A DNA stretch of 47,229 nucleotides from the NCBI RefSeq assembly GCF_003097615.1, contig NZ_QCZG01000029.1, positions 1 to 47,229 of the forward strand, read 5' to 3'. This document shows positions 34,808 through 43,646 of the stretch, piece after piece. The notes below the pieces were generated by a model. It was not told where the DNA came from, did no database searches, and was given only the letters and a program-made list of their open reading frames with translations. A program made the translations under genes and the position numbers. Source of the stretch: Pueribacillus theae (GTDB lineage Bacteria; Bacillota; Bacilli; Bacillales; UBA6769). How positions within the stretch are numbered: position 1 is the first letter of the stretch; the number at the start of each line of letters is the position of its first letter.

Positions 34808-35928
34808 CGTAAATTTTTCTTCCAATTTCGATGCCAGATTTGTACCTCTTGTCTTGGTCTAACTGAAAATTCGTCTGCCAGCATCTTTGTTAATTTTTCA
34901 TATTGCTGTTCAACATAATATCGTTCACCGAGTCTATCGTACAATTGCATAAGCATAAAATAACTGTCCTCCACGTGGGGATGACGTTTCTGTATACGAT
35001 CATACAGCTCAACTGCCTTTGCATATTCACCATTGGCAACTAAAAATTTACTCACTTTCGTGACATGGTTTAGCCAAAGAGTTCTAAGCCTTTCCCTCTC
35101 ATTTTCAGCCCATATGAAATCATTTTCAGCTAAGTAATCCCCTTGAAATAGATCTATTAATTTTTGATGCACTGGCAGCGTATCTCTTGTAACGGAAGAG
35201 CATTCATTGATCCCTTTCTCCCATTCATCGACATCCACCTTAACCTCGTTCAAATCAAGCATGTAACTATTCTCATGACTTGTTATTCTAATATCAAAAT
35301 TAATTGAGCCAAGCGTCTTGCGTATTTGGTAAATCGCTGTATATAATTGCGTAAATCCTTTATCCCAATCGGTGTCGGGCCAAAACAAATCGAGTATCAT
35401 ATCTTTGCGCACAGGTTTTTGACGATAATGGACGAGGAAGGCGAATAGCTCTCTCGCTTTGTTTGTTCTCCAGCGAACATCCAGCTTTTGGGACAAATCA
35501 TTAGACCATTTAAATTGAAGGGATTGGAAGCAACAGATCATTGGAGCACGGGTAGGTGCTTTTGGGTGTGTATTGCTTTTGTTAAGACGGCGGATGGTTT
35601 CAACTAATCGCTCATGCCTCACGGGCTTCAACAGATAGTCAACAGCATTTAGTTCAAAAGCTTTAACAGCATAGTCACTGTAAGCTGTAATAAACACAAT
35701 ATTTGTTTGGGGAAAGGAACTTTGAATCTGCTCAGCAACCTCTAGCCCGTTTAACTCTGGCATTTCAATATCAAGAAAAACAACGTCCGGCTTCGTTTGT
35801 AAAATTGCTGTTAATGCTTCATTTGGATTAATGAATACTCCAATAATTTCAATGCCGTGAATATCTTTTACTATTTTTTCAAAATGAGCAAGAATTAAAG
35901 GCTCATCATCAACTAAAATAGCCCGCAC
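34804..35928 (-). CDS. Response regulator with winged helix and BTAD domain (SARP-like)
   Basis: 374 aa. An N-terminal receiver (1-115) has LVDDEP, phospho-Asp in VVFLDIEMPELNG, TAYSDYAVKAF and LLKPV. Next is an OmpR-type winged helix (about 135-225; RTNKARELFAFLVHYRQKPVRKDMILDLFWP, core AFLVHYRQKPVRKD). A bacterial transcriptional activation domain follows (about 235-370; VDVDEWEKGI, YLAENDFIWAENERERLR, MQLYDRLGE). SARP-type proteins bind direct repeats upstream of -10 boxes, and such repeats lie before the adhesin gene. The start is GTG 35928 with GGGGGAT upstream. Likely phosphorylated by one or both of the nearby hybrid kinases, since it is the only separate regulator in the window. Confidence 0.9.
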   Translation of the reverse strand: MRAILVDDEPLILAHFEKIVKDIHGIEIIGVFINPNEALTAILQTKPDVVFLDIEMPELNGLEVAEQIQSSFPQTNIVFITAYSDYAVKAFELNAVDYLLKPVRHERLVETIRRLNKSNTHPKAPTRAPMICCFQSLQFKWSNDLSQKLDVRWRTNKARELFAFLVHYRQKPVRKDMILDLFWPDTDWDKGFTQLYTAIYQIRKTLGSINFDIRITSHENSYMLDLNEVKVDVDEWEKGINECSSVTRDTLPVHQKLIDLFQGDYLAENDFIWAENERERLRTLWLNHVTKVSKFLVANGEYAKAVELYDRIQKRHPHVEDSYFMLMQLYDRLGERYYVEQQYEKLTKMLADEFSVRPRQEVQIWHRNWKKNLR

Positions 35929-36019
35929 AAAGCATCCCCCTTTTATTATATTATCGTCTCATCCATTCGAAATTTAATTAGCATCTACATATGATTTCTG
36001 ATCATTATGATTATTATAT

Positions 36020-36063
36020 AAAAGGAACTTTCACACACAATGCAGTATGTGAAAGTTCCTTTT
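36020..36063 (-). terminator. Strong terminator of the adhesin gene
   Basis: AAAAGGAACTTTCACA and TGTGAAAGTTCCTTTT are perfect 16-bp complements around a 12-nt loop, 1 nt beyond the adhesin stop. The symmetry suits either strand. It separates the adhesin from the regulator-sortase operon. Confidence 0.85.
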
Positions 36064-36064
36064 G

Positions 36065-39000
36065 CTATGCAGATCTCCTTCTATATAATAGAAGAGCAAT
36101 CCCAGCAATAAGTAGACTTACGCCTATTAAAATTAAGTTAAAGAAGTTTGTTGCTGTTTTCGGTAAATTGTTGCCAGTTTTTCCGCTGTCATCATCCGGC
36201 TTAGTTGGTTGTGTTGTATCTGTGCCCAGTACTTTTCCAGGATCTGCAGGGCCCGTACTTGGAACTTTTGGATCTGTACCCGGGTCTTTTCCTGGATCTT
36301 TAGGATCTGTGCCTGGTTCTTTTGGATCTGTTCCTGGATCCGTTCCTGGCTCTTCAGGTTCTGTAACAAGAATGTTTGTTATTTCAAATCCAGCATCTGT
36401 TTCTTTAACGGTTGATTTGTATCCTTCAACTGGCTGCTCCGCAACTGTGTACGTATACTCTTTACCTTCTTCATCATATTTATCTAAACCAGTAAAGGTA
36501 TATTTCCAATCAGTGTCGGCTGTTACTTCTTCTGTATGGATTATTTTGCCATTTTGAAGAAGATCAACTTTTATCATTTCTGGACGGTTTGATGAATTAT
36601 CGTCTTTCCATGTTTTTGTTACTTCAACAGATGTTGTACTTACTCGCAGATTCGTGATATCGAAGCCATCTACTGTTGATTCGTAACCTTCTACCGCTTC
36701 TTCTTCTACAGCGTATTCGTACGCAACTCCTTCTGAATCATAAGCTTCTAAATCTGTGAACTCATATGTCCAACTGCCAGCTGCTGTTACTTCTACCGTA
36801 TCTATTACTTTGCCATTTTGCAAGAGGTTCACTGTAATTGCATCGGGGCGATCGTTGGAATTATCATCTTTCCAGCCTTTTGTTACGATAATAGATGTTT
36901 TATCAGATCTTGTATTCGTGATGTCATATCCATTCACTTCTGATTTGTAGCCTGGAACACCTTGCTCTTTTACAGTGTAGGCATATGCTTTACCTTCTTC
37001 ATCGTACTTGGCTAAATCTGTGAAGCTGTATTTCCAACCATTTTCTTTTGTTACTTCCTTCGTGTCTACTACAACACCATTTTGAAGGAGGTTTACTTTA
37101 ATGGATTTTGGACGATCCTTAGCGTTATCGTCTTTCCATGATTTTTTACCTTCTACAGATGTTTTGCCCACGCGTACATTCGTGATATCGTAGCCTTCTA
37201 CAATTGATTTGTAACCGGCCACTGGCTTTTCTCCGACTGTGTATTTGTAAGCTGCACCATCTTTGTCAAATTCATCCAAAATAGAGAAGCTGTACTTCCA
37301 GTCAGTTTCAGCCGAGACTTCTTGCGTATCAATCATCTTACCATTTTGTAAAAGATGAACTTCGATCTTTTTCGGACGTTCTTTGGAGTCATCGTCTTTC
37401 CAAGTCTTTGTACCTTCTACGGATGTTTTGCCTACACGAAGGTTTGTGATATTGTAGCCTTCTACTATCGACTTGTAACCTTCTACCTTTGCTTCATTAA
37501 TTGTGTACTCAATTGCTAAACCTTCATTATCATAGGCAGGTAAATCTGTAAAACTATATTTCCAATTATCTTCAGCTGTTACTTTTTTAGCGGCTACTTC
37601 TTCGCCATTTGCTAGAAGCTTAACTGTAATAAAATCTGGACGATCTTTTGCATTCCCATCCTTCCATGTTTTGGTTCCTTCAACATCTATTTTCGCTGAT
37701 TTCGTGTTTGTAATATTCGTTCCATTTATTTCTGCATGATATCCTGGGACGGGTAATTCGTTAATCGTATAGTTAATTACTTTGCCTTCAGAATCATATT
37801 TAGGTAACTCTGTAAATGTGTATTTCCAATTATCATCAGATGTTACTTCTTTCTCTGCAGCAACCGTGTCACCGTCTAATACTTGAACAGTGATCGATTT
37901 TGGACGTTCTTCTGAATTGCCATCTTTCCATGTTTTTTCTCCATCTAATTTAGTCTTTTCAATATTAATGAGATTGACTCCATCAATATTCGTAATATAT
38001 CCATTTACTGGAACTTCTTTAATTGTATAATTGATTTCCTTTCCACTTTCGTCATACTTCGGCAAGTCTGTAAATGTGTACTTCCAATTGTCATTAGAAG
38101 TTACCTCTTTTTCTTGGATAACTGTATCACCATTTAATAGTTGAACAGTAATTGACTCTGGACGATTTGTCTCATTGCCATCGATCCATGTTTTCTCTCC
38201 GGAAACATTGACGACTGCATGGTTATCAATCGTAATTTCTGTTGTTTTTCCGATTTCAATTTTAATATTCTTAAGCTCTTTTGCATTTTTATATCCTTTG
38301 GGAGCTTTAATTTCTTTTACAGAGTACTCACCAAAAGGAACATCTGCTTCTGCAATACCCTGTTCATTAGTCGTTAATGTGAAGTCTTGATTTGTTTCCA
38401 AATTAGTGATTTTGAAAGTTGCATTTGCTAGCTTCTCTTTTGTTACTGCATCTTGTTTGATGATTTTTGCTGTGCCTTCTTGACGTTTGTTTTTAATCTC
38501 AACCGTTTTGACCCCATCAGGCATCTGATCACGTACAAGTTCGATTTCTAATGGTGTTTCAGCTAAATAGCCTTCAGGTACCGTCTCTTCTAATGTGTAC
38601 TTACCATATTTTAGTCCTGGCCAGTAAAGTTTACCTTCTGAATCCGTCGTTCCTTCTCGAACGGTAATTTCTTTATTGCCGATTTTTGTTTTTAATACGA
38701 AAGCGACATTTTCAAGTGGTTTGTTCGAACCAGCTTCAAATTTCTTCAGGTGAAGATCTCCAGTGACACCTTCGGCGCCACCGCCGCCTGTACTAATTCC
38801 TACATGAATAGTATCTACTTTTTCTGTCTGTCCAACTATTTCACTATTTGAAGAAACATTTGCTAAATTTTTTAAGTCAACAGTTTCTTGAGCCAATATA
38901 TAGGACGAGTAGCTTACGATGAACGTTTCATTTGTTTCCTTAAATTCATTAATAAATTTCAGCTTGAACCCGTTTCCGTTCACTTCTAACTCATAATCTT

Positions 39001-42000
39001 CATCGGCGGCTAAAGTCTCGTTTGATCCTTCTTTTGTCACTTTAATCGTATCTTCAAGTAAAAGCTGTAACTTTTCATCGCCCAAATCATCAGCTACGAT
39101 TATATCCGTTAATTTAGACTTTGATTTGTTTACAACGATTTGCCAATCAATTGTCCAATCTTCTTTATTGTGGGCACCTTTTTTACCTAAAAATTCTCCT
39201 TGATGAGGCAATTGAACATGTGCATTTAAGTTATGCGTTTCGTCTTTGCGCGGGATAAATTGTGCTGTGTTTTCATATTTTTCACCGCGGTTATAGATGC
39301 CATCTTTGTCAACGGTTTTAAATTCAATACGATAACTTTTGTTGATTTCCCCGAAATCAATAGTAATTTTATCGTTATCTATAGTAGTTGTATTTTTGAA
39401 TTGATCCGTTACTTCATCGCCAACATTTACACCACCATCAGACTTGATAGTAGTTTCATAAACTTTAACTGAGCCTTCTACTAGTGATTGATTGTCTGCA
39501 ATTTTATCTTCGAATCTTGCATTATCTAATTTTAACTTGTTGTAGTTAATATCCACTGACCAGGTGATTTCTTTTGTTTGTTGATTAGGTTCACCTTTTT
39601 TCGCACCGTTGCTTTTCGTTTGAGTATTTGGATCGACTTTGTCTTCAAGGTCGAGCCCATATTCTGTTCCGTCGCTCGTTTCATATGATAATTTTACCTT
39701 GTTAACGAAGTTTGGTTTTTTGTCCTCGCTGCCAAAGTCATAATCAAATGTTGTTTGGTAAGTAATGGTATAATCTCTAGTTATATTACCAAAGTCTATC
39801 TCAAAGCCTTCATCATTTTCATTAATGTTAATTTTGGCATTAGCTGCCTCAGGCTCAATCTTTATTGAACCATTTACAAGTTTTTGACCGGATCCTGAAA
39901 AGTCATCCTTTAACTTGAAATTGCGCAAATCTTGTTTATCTGCATTGATTGTGATTTTCCAATCGATTGTTTTAGTTTCATAGTTAATCGCAGCATGCTC
40001 TTTTTTACCCACTTGCTGGTATACGCCTTGACTGCTTGTTTTTGTTTCGCCATCAAGCGTTACTTTATTTGTAATTTTTCCATCATGGGTAATATATTCG
40101 CCTTCTTTTAGCTTCGTTTTATATTTGAAGATAAACGCTTTGTTCGTATTTTCTTTCAATGTGTATGTCACTTTATTGCCTTCTATGTGATATCCAAATA
40201 TGCGAGAAGCGTCGGAAGTTTTCGTAGCATTGCCGTTTTCATCAAAGGCATCTACTTGTAAAATCTCAATGTCAACAACTTCAAATTTATCATTGTACTG
40301 TTCCTTACCGACAGTAAAGGTAAATTCGTCTGTTACTGTATCTCCTTTTTTAAGATTCTTTTCGTTAAAGTTTGCTTTCACTTCCCATTCTACTGAGCGG
40401 TCCCCTTTATTGAAGGCATTGGATGTTTTCACAAGTGATTCAGGGCGTGTAATAGAAACGGATGCACCTGCTTGGGCACCGTCTTTATTATCCGAAGTCA
40501 ACCTCGCAGTATTTTTATAAACAGTTACGCCTTCTTTATCTTTTTCTTCTTCTTTCACTTTTGTTTTAAACGTAAGTTTATAAGCTTTATTTGTATCGCC
40601 AAGTTCAAGCAATAATTTTTCGGCCGTTGACTTATTGCCATCACCAACGTCTACAACGTCTTTTTCTTTAATAATGACACCTTGTAAATTTACTTCAGCT
40701 TCCTTCAATTCAATAGAATCAATAATTAACTCTTGCCCAGCTAATATTTCGTCTTCAATGATTGCCTTTGTTAATGACTCCCTTGTTGTATTAACAATCA
40801 CTGTCCATTCAATTTCATCTGCATTGAAATTATTGCCATTTGCCGGTTTACCGGATTTAGCGATTGCTTGCCCACCCTTTGGCTTATAGTTCACAGCGAT
40901 TTTTTCTACAACCTCATCGTTCACTTTAAATTCCAAAACATCTTCTGTTGATGTCAGTTTTTCTTCATTTAATTCTGTCTCTACATGAAAATATCCGTGG
41001 ACAAATGAATGATTTTTAATGGATTCATTAAAAGTGAAGGTAACCTTTCCATCTTCAGTAACTTTATACGATCCGAATTCTGATAACTCACCGGTAATCT
41101 CATTATAAATTTTTAGTTGTTCAGGTAATTGCAATTCGAATGTATCACCTGCGATGTATTCATGGTTTTCAGGCAACTCCCAATCGAATTTTAGTTGAAA
41201 TTTATCTCCCGGAGTAAGGGTGTCATTTTCTTTAACAAATGTACCATCAGATTTTTCTAATACTAACGTTCCATTTTTAATGATATTTTCCTCGATTAGT
41301 TTTGGCTCTCGTTGCTCTTCATCATTTAACACTTGAATATCTGAGTCTGATTCAACCTTTTCTTTGTCTTGAGTCTCTACTGTTAAGTTTTCTTCATCAT
41401 TATCTTCAATATCTTTGTCTTCATCTTTCGCTGCTTCTTCCGTCTCCGCGATTACTTCGTCTTTTTCATCTGCAACTTTTTCGTCTTTTTTTTCTTCTGC
41501 TTCCACATTTTGGTTTTTCTCATCTTCCTTTTGAATTTTTTCCGATTCCTGTTTGGAATCAACCTCAAAAGAAACATTGATAACCTTTTTTTGTTCCTTT
41601 AAATTAAAAGGAATAGATATTTTTTCATTACCGCCTATAATTTCCTTATTAAAAGCTGCTGCAATCGTTAACTTTCCACCAGAACCAGCATGGTTTTTTA
41701 CTTCTTCATTGAAAGTAACTGTTACGGTGCCGTCTGCAGCAACATTGAAAGTGCCTACTTCTATATTATCCGACGATGTTATTTTACCTTGTTGTTTCTT
41801 TTGAACCTTTAGTTGCGCAGGAAGCTTAAATGAGTATGTATCCCCGCCGTTTACCTCCAACCCTGTTAAGGTCCAATCATAATTCACATTTACCACGGAA
41901 TCTAAGTTTGATAGATGATTATGATTTTTACCGGCATCGATAATTGAACCATTTTCATCCTTCAACTTCACGTTTGTCAATATACTTTGTCCTAGTTCCT

Positions 42001-42094
42001 TTGCTATTGCCGTATGGGGAACCCCGATTCCACCTGCAATCGTATGGGAAACTAGAATAAATATGAACGCAATAAGACTTATTTTTTTTCTCAA
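36065..42094 (-). CDS. Giant LPXTG-type surface adhesin with collagen-binding-like and seven Cna_B modules
   Basis: 2009 aa, secreted and wall-anchored. Signal peptide at 1-31 (KKISLIAFIFILVSHTIAG, cut near AIA). There is an adhesin domain (about 35-175), an acidic Glu/Lys/Asp linker (about 178-265) and a second adhesin-like domain (270-408). About five collagen-binding-type modules (408-1100; IEWTVIVNTTRE, VEWEVKANFNE, IDWKITINADK, ITWSVDINYNK, IDWQIVVNKSK) and two SpaA-like modules (1105-1293) follow. Seven Cna_B repeats (1293-1909), a PGTDP-rich wall-spanning stalk, LPKTAT at 1977-1982, a membrane helix and RRRSA end the protein. The Cna_B repeats keep Lys (KTW), Glu (YTIxE) and Asn (ITN) for internal isopeptide bonds. 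TTG 42094 is chosen because AAAGGAG is 7 nt upstream; ATG 42100 is only 1-2 nt away from it. Confidence 0.92.
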   Translation of the reverse strand: MRKKISLIAFIFILVSHTIAGGIGVPHTAIAKELGQSILTNVKLKDENGSIIDAGKNHNHLSNLDSVVNVNYDWTLTGLEVNGGDTYSFKLPAQLKVQKKQQGKITSSDNIEVGTFNVAADGTVTVTFNEEVKNHAGSGGKLTIAAAFNKEIIGGNEKISIPFNLKEQKKVINVSFEVDSKQESEKIQKEDEKNQNVEAEEKKDEKVADEKDEVIAETEEAAKDEDKDIEDNDEENLTVETQDKEKVESDSDIQVLNDEEQREPKLIEENIIKNGTLVLEKSDGTFVKENDTLTPGDKFQLKFDWELPENHEYIAGDTFELQLPEQLKIYNEITGELSEFGSYKVTEDGKVTFTFNESIKNHSFVHGYFHVETELNEEKLTSTEDVLEFKVNDEVVEKIAVNYKPKGGQAIAKSGKPANGNNFNADEIEWTVIVNTTRESLTKAIIEDEILAGQELIIDSIELKEAEVNLQGVIIKEKDVVDVGDGNKSTAEKLLLELGDTNKAYKLTFKTKVKEEEKDKEGVTVYKNTARLTSDNKDGAQAGASVSITRPESLVKTSNAFNKGDRSVEWEVKANFNEKNLKKGDTVTDEFTFTVGKEQYNDKFEVVDIEILQVDAFDENGNATKTSDASRIFGYHIEGNKVTYTLKENTNKAFIFKYKTKLKEGEYITHDGKITNKVTLDGETKTSSQGVYQQVGKKEHAAINYETKTIDWKITINADKQDLRNFKLKDDFSGSGQKLVNGSIKIEPEAANAKININENDEGFEIDFGNITRDYTITYQTTFDYDFGSEDKKPNFVNKVKLSYETSDGTEYGLDLEDKVDPNTQTKSNGAKKGEPNQQTKEITWSVDINYNKLKLDNARFEDKIADNQSLVEGSVKVYETTIKSDGGVNVGDEVTDQFKNTTTIDNDKITIDFGEINKSYRIEFKTVDKDGIYNRGEKYENTAQFIPRKDETHNLNAHVQLPHQGEFLGKKGAHNKEDWTIDWQIVVNKSKSKLTDIIVADDLGDEKLQLLLEDTIKVTKEGSNETLAADEDYELEVNGNGFKLKFINEFKETNETFIVSYSSYILAQETVDLKNLANVSSNSEIVGQTEKVDTIHVGISTGGGGAEGVTGDLHLKKFEAGSNKPLENVAFVLKTKIGNKEITVREGTTDSEGKLYWPGLKYGKYTLEETVPEGYLAETPLEIELVRDQMPDGVKTVEIKNKRQEGTAKIIKQDAVTKEKLANATFKITNLETNQDFTLTTNEQGIAEADVPFGEYSVKEIKAPKGYKNAKELKNIKIEIGKTTEITIDNHAVVNVSGEKTWIDGNETNRPESITVQLLNGDTVIQEKEVTSNDNWKYTFTDLPKYDESGKEINYTIKEVPVNGYITNIDGVNLINIEKTKLDGEKTWKDGNSEERPKSITVQVLDGDTVAAEKEVTSDDNWKYTFTELPKYDSEGKVINYTINELPVPGYHAEINGTNITNTKSAKIDVEGTKTWKDGNAKDRPDFITVKLLANGEEVAAKKVTAEDNWKYSFTDLPAYDNEGLAIEYTINEAKVEGYKSIVEGYNITNLRVGKTSVEGTKTWKDDDSKERPKKIEVHLLQNGKMIDTQEVSAETDWKYSFSILDEFDKDGAAYKYTVGEKPVAGYKSIVEGYDITNVRVGKTSVEGKKSWKDDNAKDRPKSIKVNLLQNGVVVDTKEVTKENGWKYSFTDLAKYDEEGKAYAYTVKEQGVPGYKSEVNGYDITNTRSDKTSIIVTKGWKDDNSNDRPDAITVNLLQNGKVIDTVEVTAAGSWTYEFTDLEAYDSEGVAYEYAVEEEAVEGYESTVDGFDITNLRVSTTSVEVTKTWKDDNSSNRPEMIKVDLLQNGKIIHTEEVTADTDWKYTFTGLDKYDEEGKEYTYTVAEQPVEGYKSTVKETDAGFEITNILVTEPEEPGTDPGTDPKEPGTDPKDPGKDPGTDPKVPSTGPADPGKVLGTDTTQPTKPDDDSGKTGNNLPKTATNFFNLILIGVSLLIAGIALLLYRRRSA
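36368..38215 (-). repeat. Tandem array of seven Cna_B repeats within the adhesin gene
   Basis: Equivalent points (the ITN motif) recur at about 36645, 36909, 37173, 37437, 37701 and 37958, a period of 264 bp (88 codons) with one 86-codon spacing. The last five units toward the C-terminus are most alike in sequence, so the array has probably grown by recent duplication there and could vary in number between strains. Confidence 0.88.
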
Positions 42095-42203
42095 TTCCAT
42101 TCTCCTTTCATCATTTTCAAAAATATTGCTTGAAACAAAAATTATTTCATCGTTCTCCCGCAATACGAGACTTTCTCCTTACGAATCGTTGCTTTTATCC
42201 CTG

Positions 42204-42253
42204 CATTAGATGTCTTAACATCACTTTGTTCGCTATTTTGATTGTGTCTAATG
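42204..42253 (-). promoter_or_regulatory. Structured leader of the adhesin mRNA
   Basis: CATTAGA and TCTAATG (7 bp) close a 50-nt segment that also holds GATGT/ACATC. With transcription starting near 42255 the leader is about 160 nt long. I could not match it to a known riboswitch class. A mini reading frame ATG-AAA-TAA behind GGGAG follows at about 42145. Confidence 0.4.
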
Positions 42254-42260
42254 TCCTTGA

Positions 42261-42294
42261 AATATACATTGCGTTTCTGAACATTTTCTGAACA
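42261..42294 (-). promoter_or_regulatory. Adhesin promoter with 11-bp-period direct repeat (SARP-type box)
   Basis: Minus strand: TGTTCAGAAA occurs twice, 11 bp apart (42294-42285 and 42283-42274). The heptamer TTCAGAA nearest the gene is followed by exactly 8 bp and then TATATT (42266-42261) as the -10. There is no good -35. Direct heptamers with 11-bp period and 8 bp to the -10 are the known layout of SARP-activated promoters in actinomycetes. A BTAD regulator is encoded 6 kb away. Confidence 0.6.
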
Positions 42295-42558
42295 AAAACA
42301 GTATAAAACCGCTTTTGCAGCGGATTTTGCCATCTAAATTAAGATGTTCATTATTTTGTTACAGTTTAAATAGCAAAACTTCCAAGCTTAAGACGGTCTG
42401 AAATATGTTTATATTGACGTTTTTTGAATCCCTAAATCATGGATATTATTTTTAATTTTCTAAAAACTGCAACAAGCTTGTATTTTATTAAAACAATTGC
42501 TAAAATTCTTTCTTGTATGTTTAGAAAATACTAAATAGGGAGTTTTGAGAGGGTAGAA
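42295..42558. other. Intergenic region between adhesin promoter and Spo0E-like gene
   Basis: CCGCT-AGCGG (42309-42323) is a small hairpin followed by TTTTAT on the minus strand. The rest is AT-rich with no gene. The Spo0E-like promoter should lie in the 3' part, but no clear hexamer pair stands out. Confidence 0.35.
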
Positions 42559-42732
42559 ATGAATAATGTTGAAAATGATGTAAAACAAAAGCTTTTACAT
42601 GAAATTAAACTTCTAAGAGATGAAATGATTTTTTCTGGGGTAACTAAAGGATTAAATCATGACGAAACGTTAGAACTTAGTAGAAAATTAGATCAAGCCT
42701 TGAACATATACAATTCTTTAAAGTATAGGTGA
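42559..42732 (+). CDS. Spo0E-like sporulation regulatory protein (aspartyl-phosphate phosphatase)
   Basis: 57 aa. Two short helices, with the family signature LSRKLDQALNIYNSL (S-x-x-L-D) at residues 40-54 after KLLHEIKLLRDEM. Spo0E-type phosphatases dephosphorylate Spo0A~P and delay sporulation; the length and motif fit well. GAGAGGG lies 5 nt before ATG 42559. It stands alone on the plus strand next to the adhesin, so a cue-dependent link between surface state and sporulation is possible but only by proximity. It is the clearest sign in the window that the host forms spores. Confidence 0.82.
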   Translation: MNNVENDVKQKLLHEIKLLRDEMIFSGVTKGLNHDETLELSRKLDQALNIYNSLKYR

Positions 42733-42791
42733 GTTAGGTTTCCCACGATGATCATTAAGACCTGCTTCCCCGAGTCCCGATACGTTTTTAC

Positions 42792-42932
42792 CTAGCGATA
42801 AATATAAGTAAGTATGTCAGGAAAACCAAGTTCCTTAGCAAGTTCTTTATATGCCATTTCACCTTCAAATTTATGGTTTTTGCCTTTTTTAAGCCAAAAT
42901 AAATCCCTTATATAGCAGTATGGTTTTTTCAT
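42792..42932 (-). CDS. Doubtful 46-aa reading frame, possible gene remnant
   Basis: The frame reads as plausible protein (IRDLFWLKKGKNHKFEGEMAYKELA, core YKELAKELG like an HTH helix) but there is no ribosome site before ATG 42932, and the start sits in a hairpin CAGTATG/CATACTG (42917-42936). It may be the tail of a decayed gene, perhaps phage-derived. The adjoining 42733-43137 stretch holds no convincing gene. Confidence 0.25.
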   Translation of the reverse strand: MKKPYCYIRDLFWLKKGKNHKFEGEMAYKELAKELGFPDILTYIYR

Positions 42933-43137
42933 ACTGTCTACACAAAAGGGATAATATCACTCACTTGCCAGGCTTAAGGTTGGTTATTTTCGTTTTTCAG
43001 ACAGTTTGGACACGATTAGCACACCAAAAGCGAGAATATTCTCTTTATCAATACCCATTAACAAAAAGGCTAGTTTGTTTTCATTATAGACATGTTTTAA
43101 AGACTAATAATGGCATTCCACTATTGCATACGTTAGC

Positions 43138-43536
43138 TTAATAACAGACTTCCCCACCAGGCAATGTAAATACGTCAAATCCATTGTCCCCTTGTAGTGT
43201 CCATCCCTCGAAGTAACTGCTAGCGTGAAATAATTCAAAGGTAAGATTATCTTCAAACTCTATAATAAATATTAGCTGTTCATAAAATGAAATGTTTAAT
43301 ATCTTCTTAGAAACGAGTAGATTTTTTACGTTTTTATGTGAGAATTTTTTTGGTTCGGATATACAATCTGTTTCACCTAATATAATTTCTTTACCTTTCC
43401 GAATTCTCCAAGGGCATTCGATCATTAGCCATCCTTTTTGAAAAATAATACCCAAAGGCAGATTTTCATCAATATTTACATCTGTTACAACTTGTCCGAT
43501 AAAATAACTAAAGTCTATTTTATTTAAATTTTCCAT
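43138..43536 (-). CDS. Hypothetical protein, possible immunity-type (DUF6188-like)
   Basis: 132 aa, no membrane segment, mostly beta strands. The C-terminal SSYFEGWTLQGDNGFDVFTLPGGEVCY and central GWLMIECPWRIRKGKE resemble small cytosolic proteins found near polymorphic toxin loci and annotated as DUF6188 or immunity-like; this is from general pattern only. AGGAG is 9 nt before ATG 43536. No toxin gene is visible beside it, so if it is an immunity protein it is an orphan. Confidence 0.55.
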   Translation of the reverse strand: MENLNKIDFSYFIGQVVTDVNIDENLPLGIIFQKGWLMIECPWRIRKGKEIILGETDCISEPKKFSHKNVKNLLVSKKILNISFYEQLIFIIEFEDNLTFELFHASSYFEGWTLQGDNGFDVFTLPGGEVCY

Positions 43537-43646
43537 TCAACCAACTCCTGAAAAACCGTTTCTAATGACAATAATTCCGTAATTAAGTTTGTATTCCTTC
43601 TTCAACTATTCCTTCCTTTCATTGATTCCTAATTCAATTCATGCGC

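Noticed and set aside
35991-36557. 188-codon plus-strand frame opposite the adhesin C-terminus
   Set aside because: Its PGSFGSVPGS repeats are just the antisense of the PGTDP stalk repeats; it also runs through the adhesin terminator.
36368-38215. CRISPR-like array from the regular 264-bp period
   Set aside because: The repeats are coding Cna_B modules in one open frame with no spacer structure.
42100-42260. Cyclic di-GMP or other known riboswitch in the adhesin leader
   Set aside because: The leader folds locally, but I could not find the conserved core of any class I know.
42142-42333. 63-codon frame in the adhesin leader
   Set aside because: It starts upstream of the proposed promoter, overlaps the leader hairpins and has no recognisable protein pattern.
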